Source: Bacteroidaceae bacterium (lineage in GTDB: Bacteria > Bacteroidota > Bacteroidia > Bacteroidales > Bacteroidaceae). From it: a stretch of 19,615 bases of DNA. The stretch's first letter is position 1. Each line of letters starts with the position of its first letter. Under the pieces are notes generated by a model, which saw only the letters and a list, made by a program, of their open reading frames with translations, ran no database searches and was not told the origin of the DNA. Both the position numbers and the translations under genes were made by a program. This document shows positions 1 through 7,918 of this stretch, in pieces. Location: contig CAAHEN010000045.1 in NCBI GenBank assembly GCA_900772575.1, forward strand, positions 1 through 19,615, written 5' to 3'.

Positions 1-313
1 CGGCGTAGACGCTGTCGCCGCCGATGATGAAGACCTCCTCATGCGCTGTGTCACAGGCTGCCAGCGCGGCTTCGAGCGACGTGAAGGCCTCGGCACCAGG
101 CGCTTGGTAACCGGTCTGGCGTGAGAGCACGATGTTGCGGCGGTCGGGCAGGGCACCTTTGGGGAGTGATTCGAAGGTGCGCCGTCCCATGATGACGGTG
201 TGGCCCGTCGTGAGGGCCTTGAAGCGGCGCAGGTCCGCCGGCAGGTGGTAGATCAACTTGTTGTCGCGGCCGATGGCGCGGTTGGCGGCGAGTGCGCAGA
301 TGATGTTGAGCAT
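1..313 (-). CDS. folA: Dihydrofolate reductase, N-terminal part (runs off left edge)
   Basis: Dihydrofolate reductase makes tetrahydrofolate from dihydrofolate with NADPH in the cytoplasm, regenerating the cofactor that thymidylate synthase oxidises. The minus strand from the ATG at 313 is open for 104 codons to the window edge and begins MLNIICALAANRAIGRDNKL, the classic DHFR N-terminus. It continues with the substrate-pocket region HLPADLRRFK, the NADPH-binding stretch HTVIMGRRTFESLP, and near the edge VFIIGGDSVYA, matching the family's IIGGxxxY segment. About 60 C-terminal residues are missing only because the window ends. The start lies 63 bp after the thyA stop on the same strand, the usual thyA-folA order, with no promoter of its own seen, so co-transcription is likely. 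The identification is secure from the motifs. Confidence 0.95.
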   Translation of the reverse strand, partial: MLNIICALAANRAIGRDNKLIYHLPADLRRFKALTTGHTVIMGRRTFESLPKGALPDRRNIVLSRQTGYQAPGAEAFTSLEAALAACDTAHEEVFIIGGDSVYA

Positions 314-376
314 GTTCTGTTGGGGCTTGATGGTGAAACGTATGGGTGGAGTGAGCGCGAACCGTGACCGCCGTGT

Positions 377-1171
377 CTAGACGGAAACGGTGGCGGGGAT
401 GTGCGGCCAGGGATTGTAGCCTTCGAGGCTGAAGTCTTCGTAGCGGAAGTCGAAGATGCTCTTCACGTCGGGGTTGATGTGCAGGCGTGGCAATGGCCGC
501 GGCGCGCGCGTCAGTTGCAGGCGCGCTTGTTCCAGATGGTTCAGGTAGAGGTGCGTGTCGCCGGTGGTGTGTATGAAGTCGCCGGCTTCCAGTCCACACA
601 CCTGCGCCACCATCTGTAGCAGCAGGGCATAACTGGCGATGTTGAAGGGCACGCCGAGAAAGGTGTCTGCGGAGCGCTGGTAGAGCTGGAGCGACAGACG
701 CCCGTCGGCTACGTAGAACTGGAAGAGCAGGTGGCAGGGAGGCAGGTTCATGCGTCCCAGATCGGCCACGTTCCATGCCGAGACAATGAGGCGGCGTGAG
801 TCGGGCGTCTCCCGGATCTGGCGAATCACCTCCGATATTTGGTCGATGTGGCCACCGCTGTAGTCGGGCCATGAGCGCCACTGGTAACCGTAGATGTGTC
901 CGAGGTCGCCATTGGCGTCGGCCCATTCGTTCCATATGCGCACGCCGTGCTCTTTTAGGTAGGCCACGTTGGTGTCGCCGCGCAGGAACCAGAGCAGCTC
1001 GTAGATGATGCTTTTCAGGTGGAGCTTCTTGGTGGTCAGCAGCGGGAAGCCGTCGGCTAGGTCGAAGCGCATCTGGTGGCCGAAGATGCTGCGTGTGCCG
1101 GTGCCGGTGCGGTCGGTCTTGAGCGTGCCGTGGTCCAGGATGTCGCGCAGCAGCGCTTGGTATTGTTTCAT
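377..1171 (-). CDS. thyA: Thymidylate synthase
   Basis: ThyA methylates dUMP to dTMP using methylene-tetrahydrofolate, releasing dihydrofolate for the folA product encoded just downstream. The 264-residue length equals that of E. coli ThyA and the alignment runs end to end. Visible hallmarks are DRTGTGT near residue 20, the folate/dUMP-site segment ELLWFLRGDTN (58-68), the catalytic cysteine C146 in the PPCH motif, QLYQRSAD and FLGVPFNIASYALL after it, and GDTHLYLNH. The ATG at 1171 gives MKQYQALLRDILDHGT, the canonical start. Only 14 bp separate it from the stop of the upstream beta-helix gene, so the two are almost certainly on one transcript. Nothing suggests truncation or a missing catalytic residue. 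Confidence 0.98.
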   Translation of the reverse strand: MKQYQALLRDILDHGTLKTDRTGTGTRSIFGHQMRFDLADGFPLLTTKKLHLKSIIYELLWFLRGDTNVAYLKEHGVRIWNEWADANGDLGHIYGYQWRSWPDYSGGHIDQISEVIRQIRETPDSRRLIVSAWNVADLGRMNLPPCHLLFQFYVADGRLSLQLYQRSADTFLGVPFNIASYALLLQMVAQVCGLEAGDFIHTTGDTHLYLNHLEQARLQLTRAPRPLPRLHINPDVKSIFDFRYEDFSLEGYNPWPHIPATVSV

Positions 1172-1185
1172 GGCTTGGGTGGCGT

Positions 1186-3582
1186 TTACTTGACGGTGGC
1201 GTTGGCGGCCACGACGGCGCGTGGCACGCTGACGGTCATCGTGCTCTGGTTGCGGAAGATGGTGAATGTCTGGTCACCGCTTCCGGCGGCCTCTTTGATG
1301 GCGGCTTTGAACCCGTCCAGATTGTCCGTCGCGCGGTCGCCGACTTTGAGGATGACGTCGCCAGGGCGGAGCAGGTCACGCAGCGGGCTGTCGAGCGGGT
1401 CGACGCCGACGATGTAGACGCCGCGCTCGCTGTCCATGCCAGTGGCAGAGCGCTCGCCGAGCCCTTCCAGCGTTTTGATGGTCAGTCCGGCCCAGCGGGC
1501 CTGTGTGCCGGTCGATGTCCGGGTACTGGCGATGGGGGTGGAGAATACCGGCTGTGCGGCCAGGCGCCTGAGCCGTTCGGGACGTACGCCGAAGTAGGTC
1601 TGGCTGAAGTTGCGGAAGCCGCAGCGGGCCGCGGCGGTGACGTCGGCCAGACGGTAGTCGCCGGCCTGCGGGTTGACGAAGTTGGCTGCGCAGACGATGG
1701 AGTGGGCATCGGTGCCGGCCTTGTGGGCAGCGCCGAGGGCCGTACTGTCTGTGAAGATGTTGTAGTCCAGTTCCGTGCCCCAGTGGCTGATGCCGATGGG
1801 ACGGTAGGGCGTCATGACGATGTTGTGGGTGAAGACATCACCGCTGTTGGCAAACCACACATGCGGGTGGAACGTGTTGTTGACCAAGATGTTGTTTTCA
1901 ACGTGGCGGTAGAAGCCCTCGCGCAGTTTGAGACCGCCGCTGAGGCAAAGATTGCCATAGATGTAGTAGTTGGTCGACCCGTCGTCGAGGTCGATGTCCC
2001 AGCCCCGGTCGCAGCGGAAGCGATTGTGGCGCAGCACGGTGCAGTCTGCGGCATCGGCTAGGATGAGCGCCGGCTCGCGGGCGACGAGGTTGTCCATCTT
2101 GCGGCGGTCGGGATTCCAGAAGCGGTCGCGGCCCCAAGAGTTGAAGGCCCCGTGGTCACCCGTCTCCATGACAGTCTCGAAGACATCGTTGTATTCAATC
2201 ACGTGCCCGCCCCAAGTGCCCTCACTGACGTTGATGCCGGCCCGTGGGGTGTGGTAGATGGTGTTGTGCCCGACGGTGATGGCGTGGCACATCGAGAGTT
2301 CCACGCCGGTGACCTGCTTCTCCGTGCGCCCGATGTGGTGGATCAGGTTGTCCTCGGCGTAGCAGTCTTCGGGGAAGTCATTGCCGATGGGCCCCGGTGT
2401 GCGGTCGATGTCGGCTTCGGCGACGCTCTGTCCGTACTGGAAGCTCGGTGACCGCACGGCCTTGGGATTGCCGACGAAGCAGACGGCGCTGGCCCCGATC
2501 TGGCGGATGTGGCAGCCACCGACACCCGAGCCCCGGTTGTAGTTGGAGAAGAAAACGGCGTTGCCGCCCAGGTTGTAGAGGTCGCAGTCGCTGACGTGGC
2601 AGTCTTCCGTCCCCTCCATGACGATGGCGCCGCCTCTGTAGACGGTCCAGTCTGAGCGCAGCAGCGGCTCGTAGTGCTCCATGAACGTGCGCACGGTCTG
2701 CGTCAGTGCCAGGTCGCGCAGTGTGACGCGGCGCACAGGTTGCTGTGCGCTGCCGCGCAGTTCGATGAGGTGTTTGAGCTGCGGTGTCTCGAAGGTGGCC
2801 GTCGCGATGTCCTCCCCTGGCAGGGGATAATAGTAGAGCGTGGCGGTCGCTTGGTCGTAGAACCATTCGCCGGAGGCGTCGAGCTCCTCGAAGATGTTCT
2901 CGACCATGCGGTTCTGTGCATGCAGCGGTGCCGGACGGTTGTTCTGCCAGCCGCCCTCGAGCCGCAGGCTGCCGTCGGCGTTGCGTCCCATGATGCGGTA
3001 GTGGAAGTCGCCCCAGTCGCTGGCGTGCATGGCGTGCAGGTAGCCGGTCTCCGGGTGCTGCCAGCGCTTCGTGCGCTCAGGCGCTGTCGCGGCGGCTGAG
3101 GTGCCGTTGAAGCGCACAGCCGTGGAGTCATAGTTCGGATAACGGGCCATGGGACGGCTCTCGCCGTTGACGATGAGCATGTCCATGACGGGAGCGCCGT
3201 CGATGTGTGTCATCATGATGCCGCGCTCATAGGGCTGCCAGGCGGTGTGCAGGCGGTGTCCGCCGCTCAGCGTGGCTTTCTCTCCGGGATAGGAGCTGAT
3301 GGTCAGCGAATGGTGTCCCGGCGTGCCGTCGGGGGTGATGACGAGGGTGGTGTCGAGCGTGTAGTGCCCACCGCGCAGGTAGATGGTGACGTCGCCGCCC
3401 GACTGCCGCGCGGCGGCATAGGCCTGCCGGAGGCTGCTGTAGGGTGACTTCAGTGTGCCGCGTCCGCGCGGCTTGCCGTCGGGGGACACGTAGAGGGTCG
3501 TCTGTGCGTAGAGTGCGGCACAGCAGGCCATGAGGGCCATGGCGGTAGTGGCGAGGCGTCTTAGGGGAAAATGGGGAGTCAT
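1186..3582 (-). CDS. Secreted right-handed beta-helix protein with C-terminal PDZ domain (putative glycoside hydrolase-like)
   Basis: Seen: 798 residues from the ATG at 3582. A signal peptide (about 1-26, basic MTPHFPLRR, hydrophobic core, ALYA-Q cleavage) is followed by LYVSPDGK, a common opening of secreted beta-helix proteins, an N-terminal segment with MLIVNGESRPMARYPN (135-150), a right-handed parallel beta-helix (about 285-640, with N- and G-rich coils such as HVSDCDLYNLGGNAVFF), and a PDZ domain (about 697-786, with LRPGDVILKVG). Conserved-looking acidic clusters are GDHGAFNSWGRD (475-486) and DIDLDDGS (529-536), candidate catalytic or calcium sites. Known: similar architectures occur in polysaccharide-active families such as GH141 and GH120, but I cannot assign a family or substrate. 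An in-frame upstream extension to 3735 was rejected because it overlaps topB and precedes the signal peptide. It sits 44 bp after topB and 14 bp before thyA. Confidence 0.85.
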   Translation of the reverse strand: MTPHFPLRRLATTAMALMACCAALYAQTTLYVSPDGKPRGRGTLKSPYSSLRQAYAAARQSGGDVTIYLRGGHYTLDTTLVITPDGTPGHHSLTISSYPGEKATLSGGHRLHTAWQPYERGIMMTHIDGAPVMDMLIVNGESRPMARYPNYDSTAVRFNGTSAAATAPERTKRWQHPETGYLHAMHASDWGDFHYRIMGRNADGSLRLEGGWQNNRPAPLHAQNRMVENIFEELDASGEWFYDQATATLYYYPLPGEDIATATFETPQLKHLIELRGSAQQPVRRVTLRDLALTQTVRTFMEHYEPLLRSDWTVYRGGAIVMEGTEDCHVSDCDLYNLGGNAVFFSNYNRGSGVGGCHIRQIGASAVCFVGNPKAVRSPSFQYGQSVAEADIDRTPGPIGNDFPEDCYAEDNLIHHIGRTEKQVTGVELSMCHAITVGHNTIYHTPRAGINVSEGTWGGHVIEYNDVFETVMETGDHGAFNSWGRDRFWNPDRRKMDNLVAREPALILADAADCTVLRHNRFRCDRGWDIDLDDGSTNYYIYGNLCLSGGLKLREGFYRHVENNILVNNTFHPHVWFANSGDVFTHNIVMTPYRPIGISHWGTELDYNIFTDSTALGAAHKAGTDAHSIVCAANFVNPQAGDYRLADVTAAARCGFRNFSQTYFGVRPERLRRLAAQPVFSTPIASTRTSTGTQARWAGLTIKTLEGLGERSATGMDSERGVYIVGVDPLDSPLRDLLRPGDVILKVGDRATDNLDGFKAAIKEAAGSGDQTFTIFRNQSTMTVSVPRAVVAANATVK

Positions 3583-3626
3583 GGGTGTTGGTAGGGGTGG
3601 ATTCAATATGCTGTGTCTGTTGCGTG

Positions 3627-5708
3627 TCAGGTTTTTTTGCCGAACGGTTTCCGCCATGTGCAGCCCTCTTTCCAGCGCGAGCAGCCATAGGCGGTCTTGC
3701 CCTTGATGACCTTGCCCTCGCCGCAGAGCGGGCACTTGCTGCCGGCACGGATGACGCGGCGCTTGGGCTTCTCGCCGCCAGCAGCGGGAGCCTCGGTGGC
3801 AGGACGCAGGGTGGGGGGCAAGGCCGCTGCCCCTGTCGTGGGGCGGGAGATGCGGCGGTTCTCGTTGTCCGACAGCACCTGGCGAACCACCTCGGTCACC
3901 ATAAGCTTGAGTTCTTCGACAAACTGTGTGGCGCTGTAGGTGTGCTGCTCTATCTCGCGGAGCTTCTTCTCCCAGCGTCCGGTCAGTTCGGCGCTTTTGA
4001 GCAGTTCCTCCTTGATGAGCCCGACGAGTTCGACGCCTGTCGGCGTGGCTGCGAGAGCCTTGCGCTGCCGGCGGATATAGCCGCGCTTGAAGAGCGTCTC
4101 GATGATGGCGGCGCGCGTCGATGGCCGCCCGATGCCGTTTTCCTTGAGTGCGTCGCGCAGGGCCTCGTCGTCGACGGTGCGCCCGGCTGTCTCCATGGCA
4201 CGGAGCAGGGTGGCTTCAGTGTAGGGCTTCGGCGGCTGCGTCATTTTCTTGGCCAAGTCGGGAGCGTGGGGGCCGCTCTCCCCCTTGGTGAAGGCGGGCA
4301 GCGTGCGCTCCTCGGTGTCGTTTTGTGGCTTGGCGCTCTCGGTCGGGGCCGTGACGGTGCGCCAGCCGGGCTCGATGATGACCTTGCCGCTGACGCGGAA
4401 GGCGACGTCAGCCGCTTCGCCCGTCACGGTCGTGGTGGCAAAGCGGCAGTCGGGGTAGAACACGGCGATGAAGCGGCGGGCGACGAGGTCGTAGACATTG
4501 CGCTCCATGTCGGTCAGCGCGTTCGGGGCGATGCCGGTGGGAATGATGGCGTGGTGGTCAGTCACCTTCGACGAGTCGAACACCTTCTTGCTCTTGCGCA
4601 GGGGCTGTCCGCGCAACGGGGTGAGCAGTTCGCCGTACAGTCCGGCGATGCCGTTGAGCGTGGCGGGACATTTCTTATAGATGTCGTCACTCAGATAGGT
4701 GGTGTCGACACGCGGATAGGTGGTCACTTTCTTCTCGTAGAGGCTCTGTATGAGTTGCAGTGTCAGGTCGGCGGAGTAGCCGAATTTCTTGTTGCACTCC
4801 ACCTGCAGCGAGGTCAGGTCGAAGAGGCGCGGCGGCGCCTCGGTGCCGTTTTTGCGGTTGACGGCGGTGACGGTGAACGGTGCCAGGCGGATGCGTTCGA
4901 GCGCGGCACGCCCTTCCTCCTCGGTGGCAAATCCGCGTCGCACCGGCGTTTTTCGGCGCTCGCTCCCCTCGTCGGCGACAGGCGCCTCGTCCGCGCCGGG
5001 GTCGTCCATGATGGCGGTGAAGGTGACGTCGCGGTAGACTGTCGTCAGCACCCAGTAGGGCTCTGGGGTGAAGTGCTCTATCTCCTCCTGCCGCTTGACG
5101 ATGAGGGCGAGCGTGGGCGTCTGCACGCGGCCGATGGAGAGCGGTGGCACACCGCGCTCCTGCCGTCCGTATTTGAGGGTGTAGAGGCGTGTGGCGTTCA
5201 TGCCGAGCAGCCAGTCGCCGATGGCGCGGCAGAGGCCGGCCTCGTAGAGCGACTGGTAGTCGGCTTGTGGTTTCAGGGTGGCGAAGCCCTCGCGGATGGC
5301 CTCTTCGGTGAGCGAAGAGATCCAGAGGCGTCGCACGGGGCAAGTGGCGCCGGCCTTCAGCATCACCCAGCGCTGTATGAGCTCGCCCTCTTGGCCGGCA
5401 TCGCCACAGTTGATGATGCCCTCGGCCTGCTGCATGAGGCGTTGGATCACGGCAAACTGCTTCTCGATGCCGCGGTCGTTCTTGAGGCGTATGCCGAAGC
5501 GGTCGGGCACCATCGGGAGGGCGCCGAGTGTCCACCGCTTCCATTCGGGGCGGTAGTCCTCGGGGTATTTCAACTCGCAGAGGTGTCCGAAGGTCCAGGT
5601 CACTTGGTAGCCATTGCCCTCGATGTAGCCGTCGCGCGTCTTGTCGGCGCCAAGCACATGGGCAATGTCGCGGGCCACGCTGGGCTTTTCGGCAATGCAA
5701 ACTATCAT
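3627..5708 (-). CDS. topB: DNA topoisomerase III (type IA)
   Basis: Type IA topoisomerase that cuts one DNA strand through a 5'-phosphotyrosine and passes the other, acting on recombination and replication intermediates. The 693-residue protein starts at the ATG at 5708 (MIVCIAEKPSVARDIAHVLG), giving the Toprim glutamate E7. The second Toprim motif is NCGDAGQEGELIQRW (100-114). D103 is present but the second aspartate of the usual DxD is glycine (G105), a variation I also recall in other TopB proteins. The active-site tyrosine is Y331 in TTYPRVDTTYLSDDI, and PLSIGRVQTPTLALI (189-203) is a family signature. An acidic low-complexity insert lies at about 235-258. The C-terminus carries one four-cysteine zinc finger (CPLC...C...C) and a basic tail. 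A 33-residue upstream extension in frame looks non-native. It lies 95 bp after the ABC ATPase stop with no promoter of its own seen. Confidence 0.96.
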   Translation of the reverse strand: MIVCIAEKPSVARDIAHVLGADKTRDGYIEGNGYQVTWTFGHLCELKYPEDYRPEWKRWTLGALPMVPDRFGIRLKNDRGIEKQFAVIQRLMQQAEGIINCGDAGQEGELIQRWVMLKAGATCPVRRLWISSLTEEAIREGFATLKPQADYQSLYEAGLCRAIGDWLLGMNATRLYTLKYGRQERGVPPLSIGRVQTPTLALIVKRQEEIEHFTPEPYWVLTTVYRDVTFTAIMDDPGADEAPVADEGSERRKTPVRRGFATEEEGRAALERIRLAPFTVTAVNRKNGTEAPPRLFDLTSLQVECNKKFGYSADLTLQLIQSLYEKKVTTYPRVDTTYLSDDIYKKCPATLNGIAGLYGELLTPLRGQPLRKSKKVFDSSKVTDHHAIIPTGIAPNALTDMERNVYDLVARRFIAVFYPDCRFATTTVTGEAADVAFRVSGKVIIEPGWRTVTAPTESAKPQNDTEERTLPAFTKGESGPHAPDLAKKMTQPPKPYTEATLLRAMETAGRTVDDEALRDALKENGIGRPSTRAAIIETLFKRGYIRRQRKALAATPTGVELVGLIKEELLKSAELTGRWEKKLREIEQHTYSATQFVEELKLMVTEVVRQVLSDNENRRISRPTTGAAALPPTLRPATEAPAAGGEKPKRRVIRAGSKCPLCGEGKVIKGKTAYGCSRWKEGCTWRKPFGKKT

Positions 5709-5803
5709 GCTGTGTGTCTGTTTCTTCTGTCGTAGGGCGGTCGGCGGGCGTCGACCGTGCGTGGGGGTGTCTGGAGCCTGCGGGCAGTGGCAGTGGCGTG
5801 CCT

Positions 5804-6580
5804 TCACGCGTCAATGTCGAAGCGCCGGGTGGTTGGGTCGAACCTGACGCCGGGCGCGTCGAACAGGGCGGCGATGGTGCCGTCGGCGGCCAGTGCGCTG
5901 ACCGGGCCGCTGGTGAAACCGGTAGGAGCGAGCAGCCAGAGATTGCCGACGAGGCGGAAGGCCAGTTCGAGATCGTGGGTAGAGAGCAGCACGGCCTTGC
6001 CCTCTTCGCGGGCCAGACGGCAGAGCAGCCGGAGCATGGCCGCCTTGCTGCCGAAGTCGAGGAAGGCCGTCGGCTCGTCGAGCAGGATGGCCGGCGTCTG
6101 CTGCGCGAGGGCCTTGGCCACCATGACGCGCTGGCGCTCGCCGTCGCTCAGACTGGCGAGGGGGCGGTCGGCCAGCGCCGCCGCCCCGACGAGGGTCAGG
6201 GCGCGGTTGGCGATGTCGCGGTCGCGGTGTGTCAGCCGGCCAGTGAATCCCGTGTAGGGCGTCCGGCCCAGTTCGGCGACTTCGCGCACGGTGAGTCCTC
6301 CCGCTGGCGGCCGTGCCGTCAGCACGACGGACACTGTGCGGGCCATGGCCTGCCGGTCCATGTTGGCCGCATCCCGGTCGCCGTAACGGATGTGGCCACC
6401 CAGCGGGCGTTGCAGGGCCGCCAGCGTGCGCAGGAGCGTGCTCTTGCCGGCGCCGTTGGTGCCGGCGAGCGCCGTGACAGTCCCGGCCATGAGCTGCCCG
6501 TGCAGGTCGCGGGCCACAATGTGGTGGCCGTAGCCGATGTCGAGGTGCTCGAAACTGAGCACCGGAACGTCTGGTTTCAT
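5804..6580 (-). CDS. ABC transporter ATP-binding protein, FecE/BtuD (iron/cobalamin) type, without adjacent partners
   Basis: Predicted cytoplasmic ATPase for an importer of the siderophore/haem/cobalamin class. In 258 residues it shows Walker A GTNGAGKST (40-48), ABC signature SLSDGERQ (143-150), Walker B AILLDEPTAFLD (164-175) and the H-loop STHD (H202). The segment ELGRTPYTGFTGRL after the Q-loop resembles FecE-type proteins. Odd: where the Q-loop glutamine should be, the sequence reads SVVLTARPP (84-92), so the glutamine appears replaced. No permease or substrate-binding protein gene flanks it in the window; upstream is a polysaccharide gene on its own promoter and downstream is topB. A GTG at 6583 directly precedes the ATG at 6580 and either could initiate. 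Both lie a few bases after a TAACTTTG box, implying a leaderless mRNA. Substrate cannot be told from the sequence. Confidence 0.93.
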   Translation of the reverse strand: MKPDVPVLSFEHLDIGYGHHIVARDLHGQLMAGTVTALAGTNGAGKSTLLRTLAALQRPLGGHIRYGDRDAANMDRQAMARTVSVVLTARPPAGGLTVREVAELGRTPYTGFTGRLTHRDRDIANRALTLVGAAALADRPLASLSDGERQRVMVAKALAQQTPAILLDEPTAFLDFGSKAAMLRLLCRLAREEGKAVLLSTHDLELAFRLVGNLWLLAPTGFTSGPVSALAADGTIAALFDAPGVRFDPTTRRFDIDA

Positions 6581-6585
6581 CACCG

Positions 6586-6593
6586 CAAAGTTA
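6586..6593 (-). promoter_or_regulatory. -7 promoter box of the ABC ATPase/topB transcript
   Basis: TAACTTTG on the minus strand fits the Bacteroidota -7 consensus TAnnTTTG. Its last base is only 2-5 bases before the GTG/ATG start, so transcription would begin at or next to the start codon. No clean TTTG is found at the -33 position, so this promoter is less certain than the others in the window. Confidence 0.5.
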
Positions 6594-6707
6594 CGCCTTT
6601 TTTGGAGAAATGCCGCGACGCCTTCTTGAAAATGCCGTGACGGTTCGCAAAGACATGGCCGCTAAGGATGAAGCTTTCAGGCGGCGAAAGCGGGTTGTGT
6701 CAGAAAC

Positions 6708-6745
6708 AAAAAGATCTTTCTCTGGAAGGGAAGCCTTCGTCCCTT
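6708..6745 (-). terminator. Weak candidate terminator after the polysaccharide operon
   Basis: Downstream of the WecA-type gene the minus strand has a 6-bp stem (AAGGGA/TCCCTT, 6726-6745, 8-nt loop), then a T5 run at 6712-6708. The T run is about 13 nt from the stem rather than adjacent, so this is a poor intrinsic terminator. Some termination is nevertheless expected between 6761 and the next promoter at 6593. Confidence 0.3.
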
Positions 6746-6760
6746 GAAGCGCGAGCGGCA

Positions 6761-7858
6761 TCACTTCCCGGTCGGTGCGGCATCGTTCCTGAAGACGTTG
6801 AGCGCGAGCTGCACAAGTGTGTAGGCGACGATGTCGATGAGCAGGACGGCGCCGGCTGACAGTCCCATCGTGGTGCAGGCCACGTTAAGCCCGATGAAGG
6901 CCAGCTGGAGCAGGAGAATGGCGGTGAGCGCCTGGTGCATGGACATGCCGGTGGCGAGAAACTGGTGGTGGATATGTGTCTTGTCGGCATGGAAGATGGA
7001 GACGCCGTGGGCGATGCGGCCGAGCGCCACGCGCACCAAGTCGAAAGTGGGCACGACCAGCAGGGTGACGGCTTGGAGCAGCGCGTTGTGGCGATAGGGC
7101 AGCAGCGGCGTGTTGTCCATGGCATACTTGATGGCGAAAAAGGCCAGCGCGTAGCCCAATATCAGACTGCCCGTGTCGCCCATGAACGTCTTTGTGTTGC
7201 GCTCCACGCTGCCCAGCATGTTGTAATAGAGGAAAGCCAGCAGCGAGCCGCAGAGGCCAGCGCCAAGCATGGCATAACTGACGATCTCCAAGCGGAGGAA
7301 GAGCAAGGTGAAGATGGCCAGGGCCAGCAAGCTCAGTGAGGCGGCCAGACCGTCGATGCCGTCGATGAGATTGATGGAGTTGATGATGAGCAGCGCCAGA
7401 AAGACGGTCAGCGGATAGCCCAGCCAGAGCGGTATCTCGTAGAGCCCAAAAAGCCCATAGAGGTTGTTGAGGCAGACACCGCAGAGCGGCAGGAACAGTG
7501 CCGAGACGAACTGCACGGCAAACTTGACCGTGGCCTTCAGACCCAGCACGTCATCGATGAGGCCGATGAGGTAGATGAGGAAGATGCCTGCCGAGATGAA
7601 GAAGGTGGGCATGCCGAAGGTGGGCATCGCCTGGACGAAGCCCGACATGACGATGAAGGCCACGACGAGACCTATGATCATGGCGGGGGCGAAGAAGACG
7701 CCGCCCAGGCGGGGTATCTTGTTGTGGTGCACCTTGCGGTCGTTGGGGATGTCGTAGAGACCACGCGCCTTGCACAGACGCAGTAGCAGTGGCATACCGA
7801 CGGCTGTCACCGCGAGGCTGACGAAGAAGGAGATGAGAGTATAGCTGAGTGGAGTCAT
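6761..7858 (-). CDS. wecA: WecA/MraY-family undecaprenyl-phosphate sugar-1-phosphate transferase
   Basis: Inner-membrane enzyme that starts glycan assembly by moving a HexNAc-1-phosphate from a UDP-sugar to undecaprenyl phosphate. The 365-residue protein has about ten or eleven hydrophobic segments. Family motifs appear in order: HHNKIPRLGG (44-53), the metal-binding DDVLG (102-106), NSINLIDGIDGLA (160-172), GDTGS (227-231) and HADKTHIHHQF (290-300), the last being typical of WecA/TagO rather than MraY. The ATG at 7858 (MTPLSYTLISFF) puts the first membrane segment at the N-terminus; an in-frame upstream ATG at 7900 adds 14 polar residues and is less likely. It is the last gene of the operon, 60 bp after the polymerase gene. 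The donor sugar cannot be read from sequence; GlcNAc is the common guess. Confidence 0.93.
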   Translation of the reverse strand: MTPLSYTLISFFVSLAVTAVGMPLLLRLCKARGLYDIPNDRKVHHNKIPRLGGVFFAPAMIIGLVVAFIVMSGFVQAMPTFGMPTFFISAGIFLIYLIGLIDDVLGLKATVKFAVQFVSALFLPLCGVCLNNLYGLFGLYEIPLWLGYPLTVFLALLIINSINLIDGIDGLAASLSLLALAIFTLLFLRLEIVSYAMLGAGLCGSLLAFLYYNMLGSVERNTKTFMGDTGSLILGYALAFFAIKYAMDNTPLLPYRHNALLQAVTLLVVPTFDLVRVALGRIAHGVSIFHADKTHIHHQFLATGMSMHQALTAILLLQLAFIGLNVACTTMGLSAGAVLLIDIVAYTLVQLALNVFRNDAAPTGK

Positions 7859-7918
7859 GGGGACAGATTTTATTGTGGATCCGTCGTGGCAGACGGTCAT
7901 CGGATATCGGGTTATCGG

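Noticed and set aside
51..935. A 294-codon minus-strand frame spanning folA and thyA
   Set aside because: It is out of frame with both well-supported genes and its product is Arg/His/Pro-rich without motifs.
3585..5735. A 716-codon plus-strand open frame opposite topB
   Set aside because: It mirrors topB, whose Toprim, catalytic tyrosine and zinc-finger motifs are unambiguous. The plus-strand translation has no recognisable motif and has the biased composition of a GC-rich antisense frame.
5738..5757. Hairpin CGGTCG/CGACCG between the ABC ATPase and topB as a terminator
   Set aside because: The stem is only 6 bp and has no T run after it, and topB has no promoter of its own, so termination there would leave topB untranscribed.
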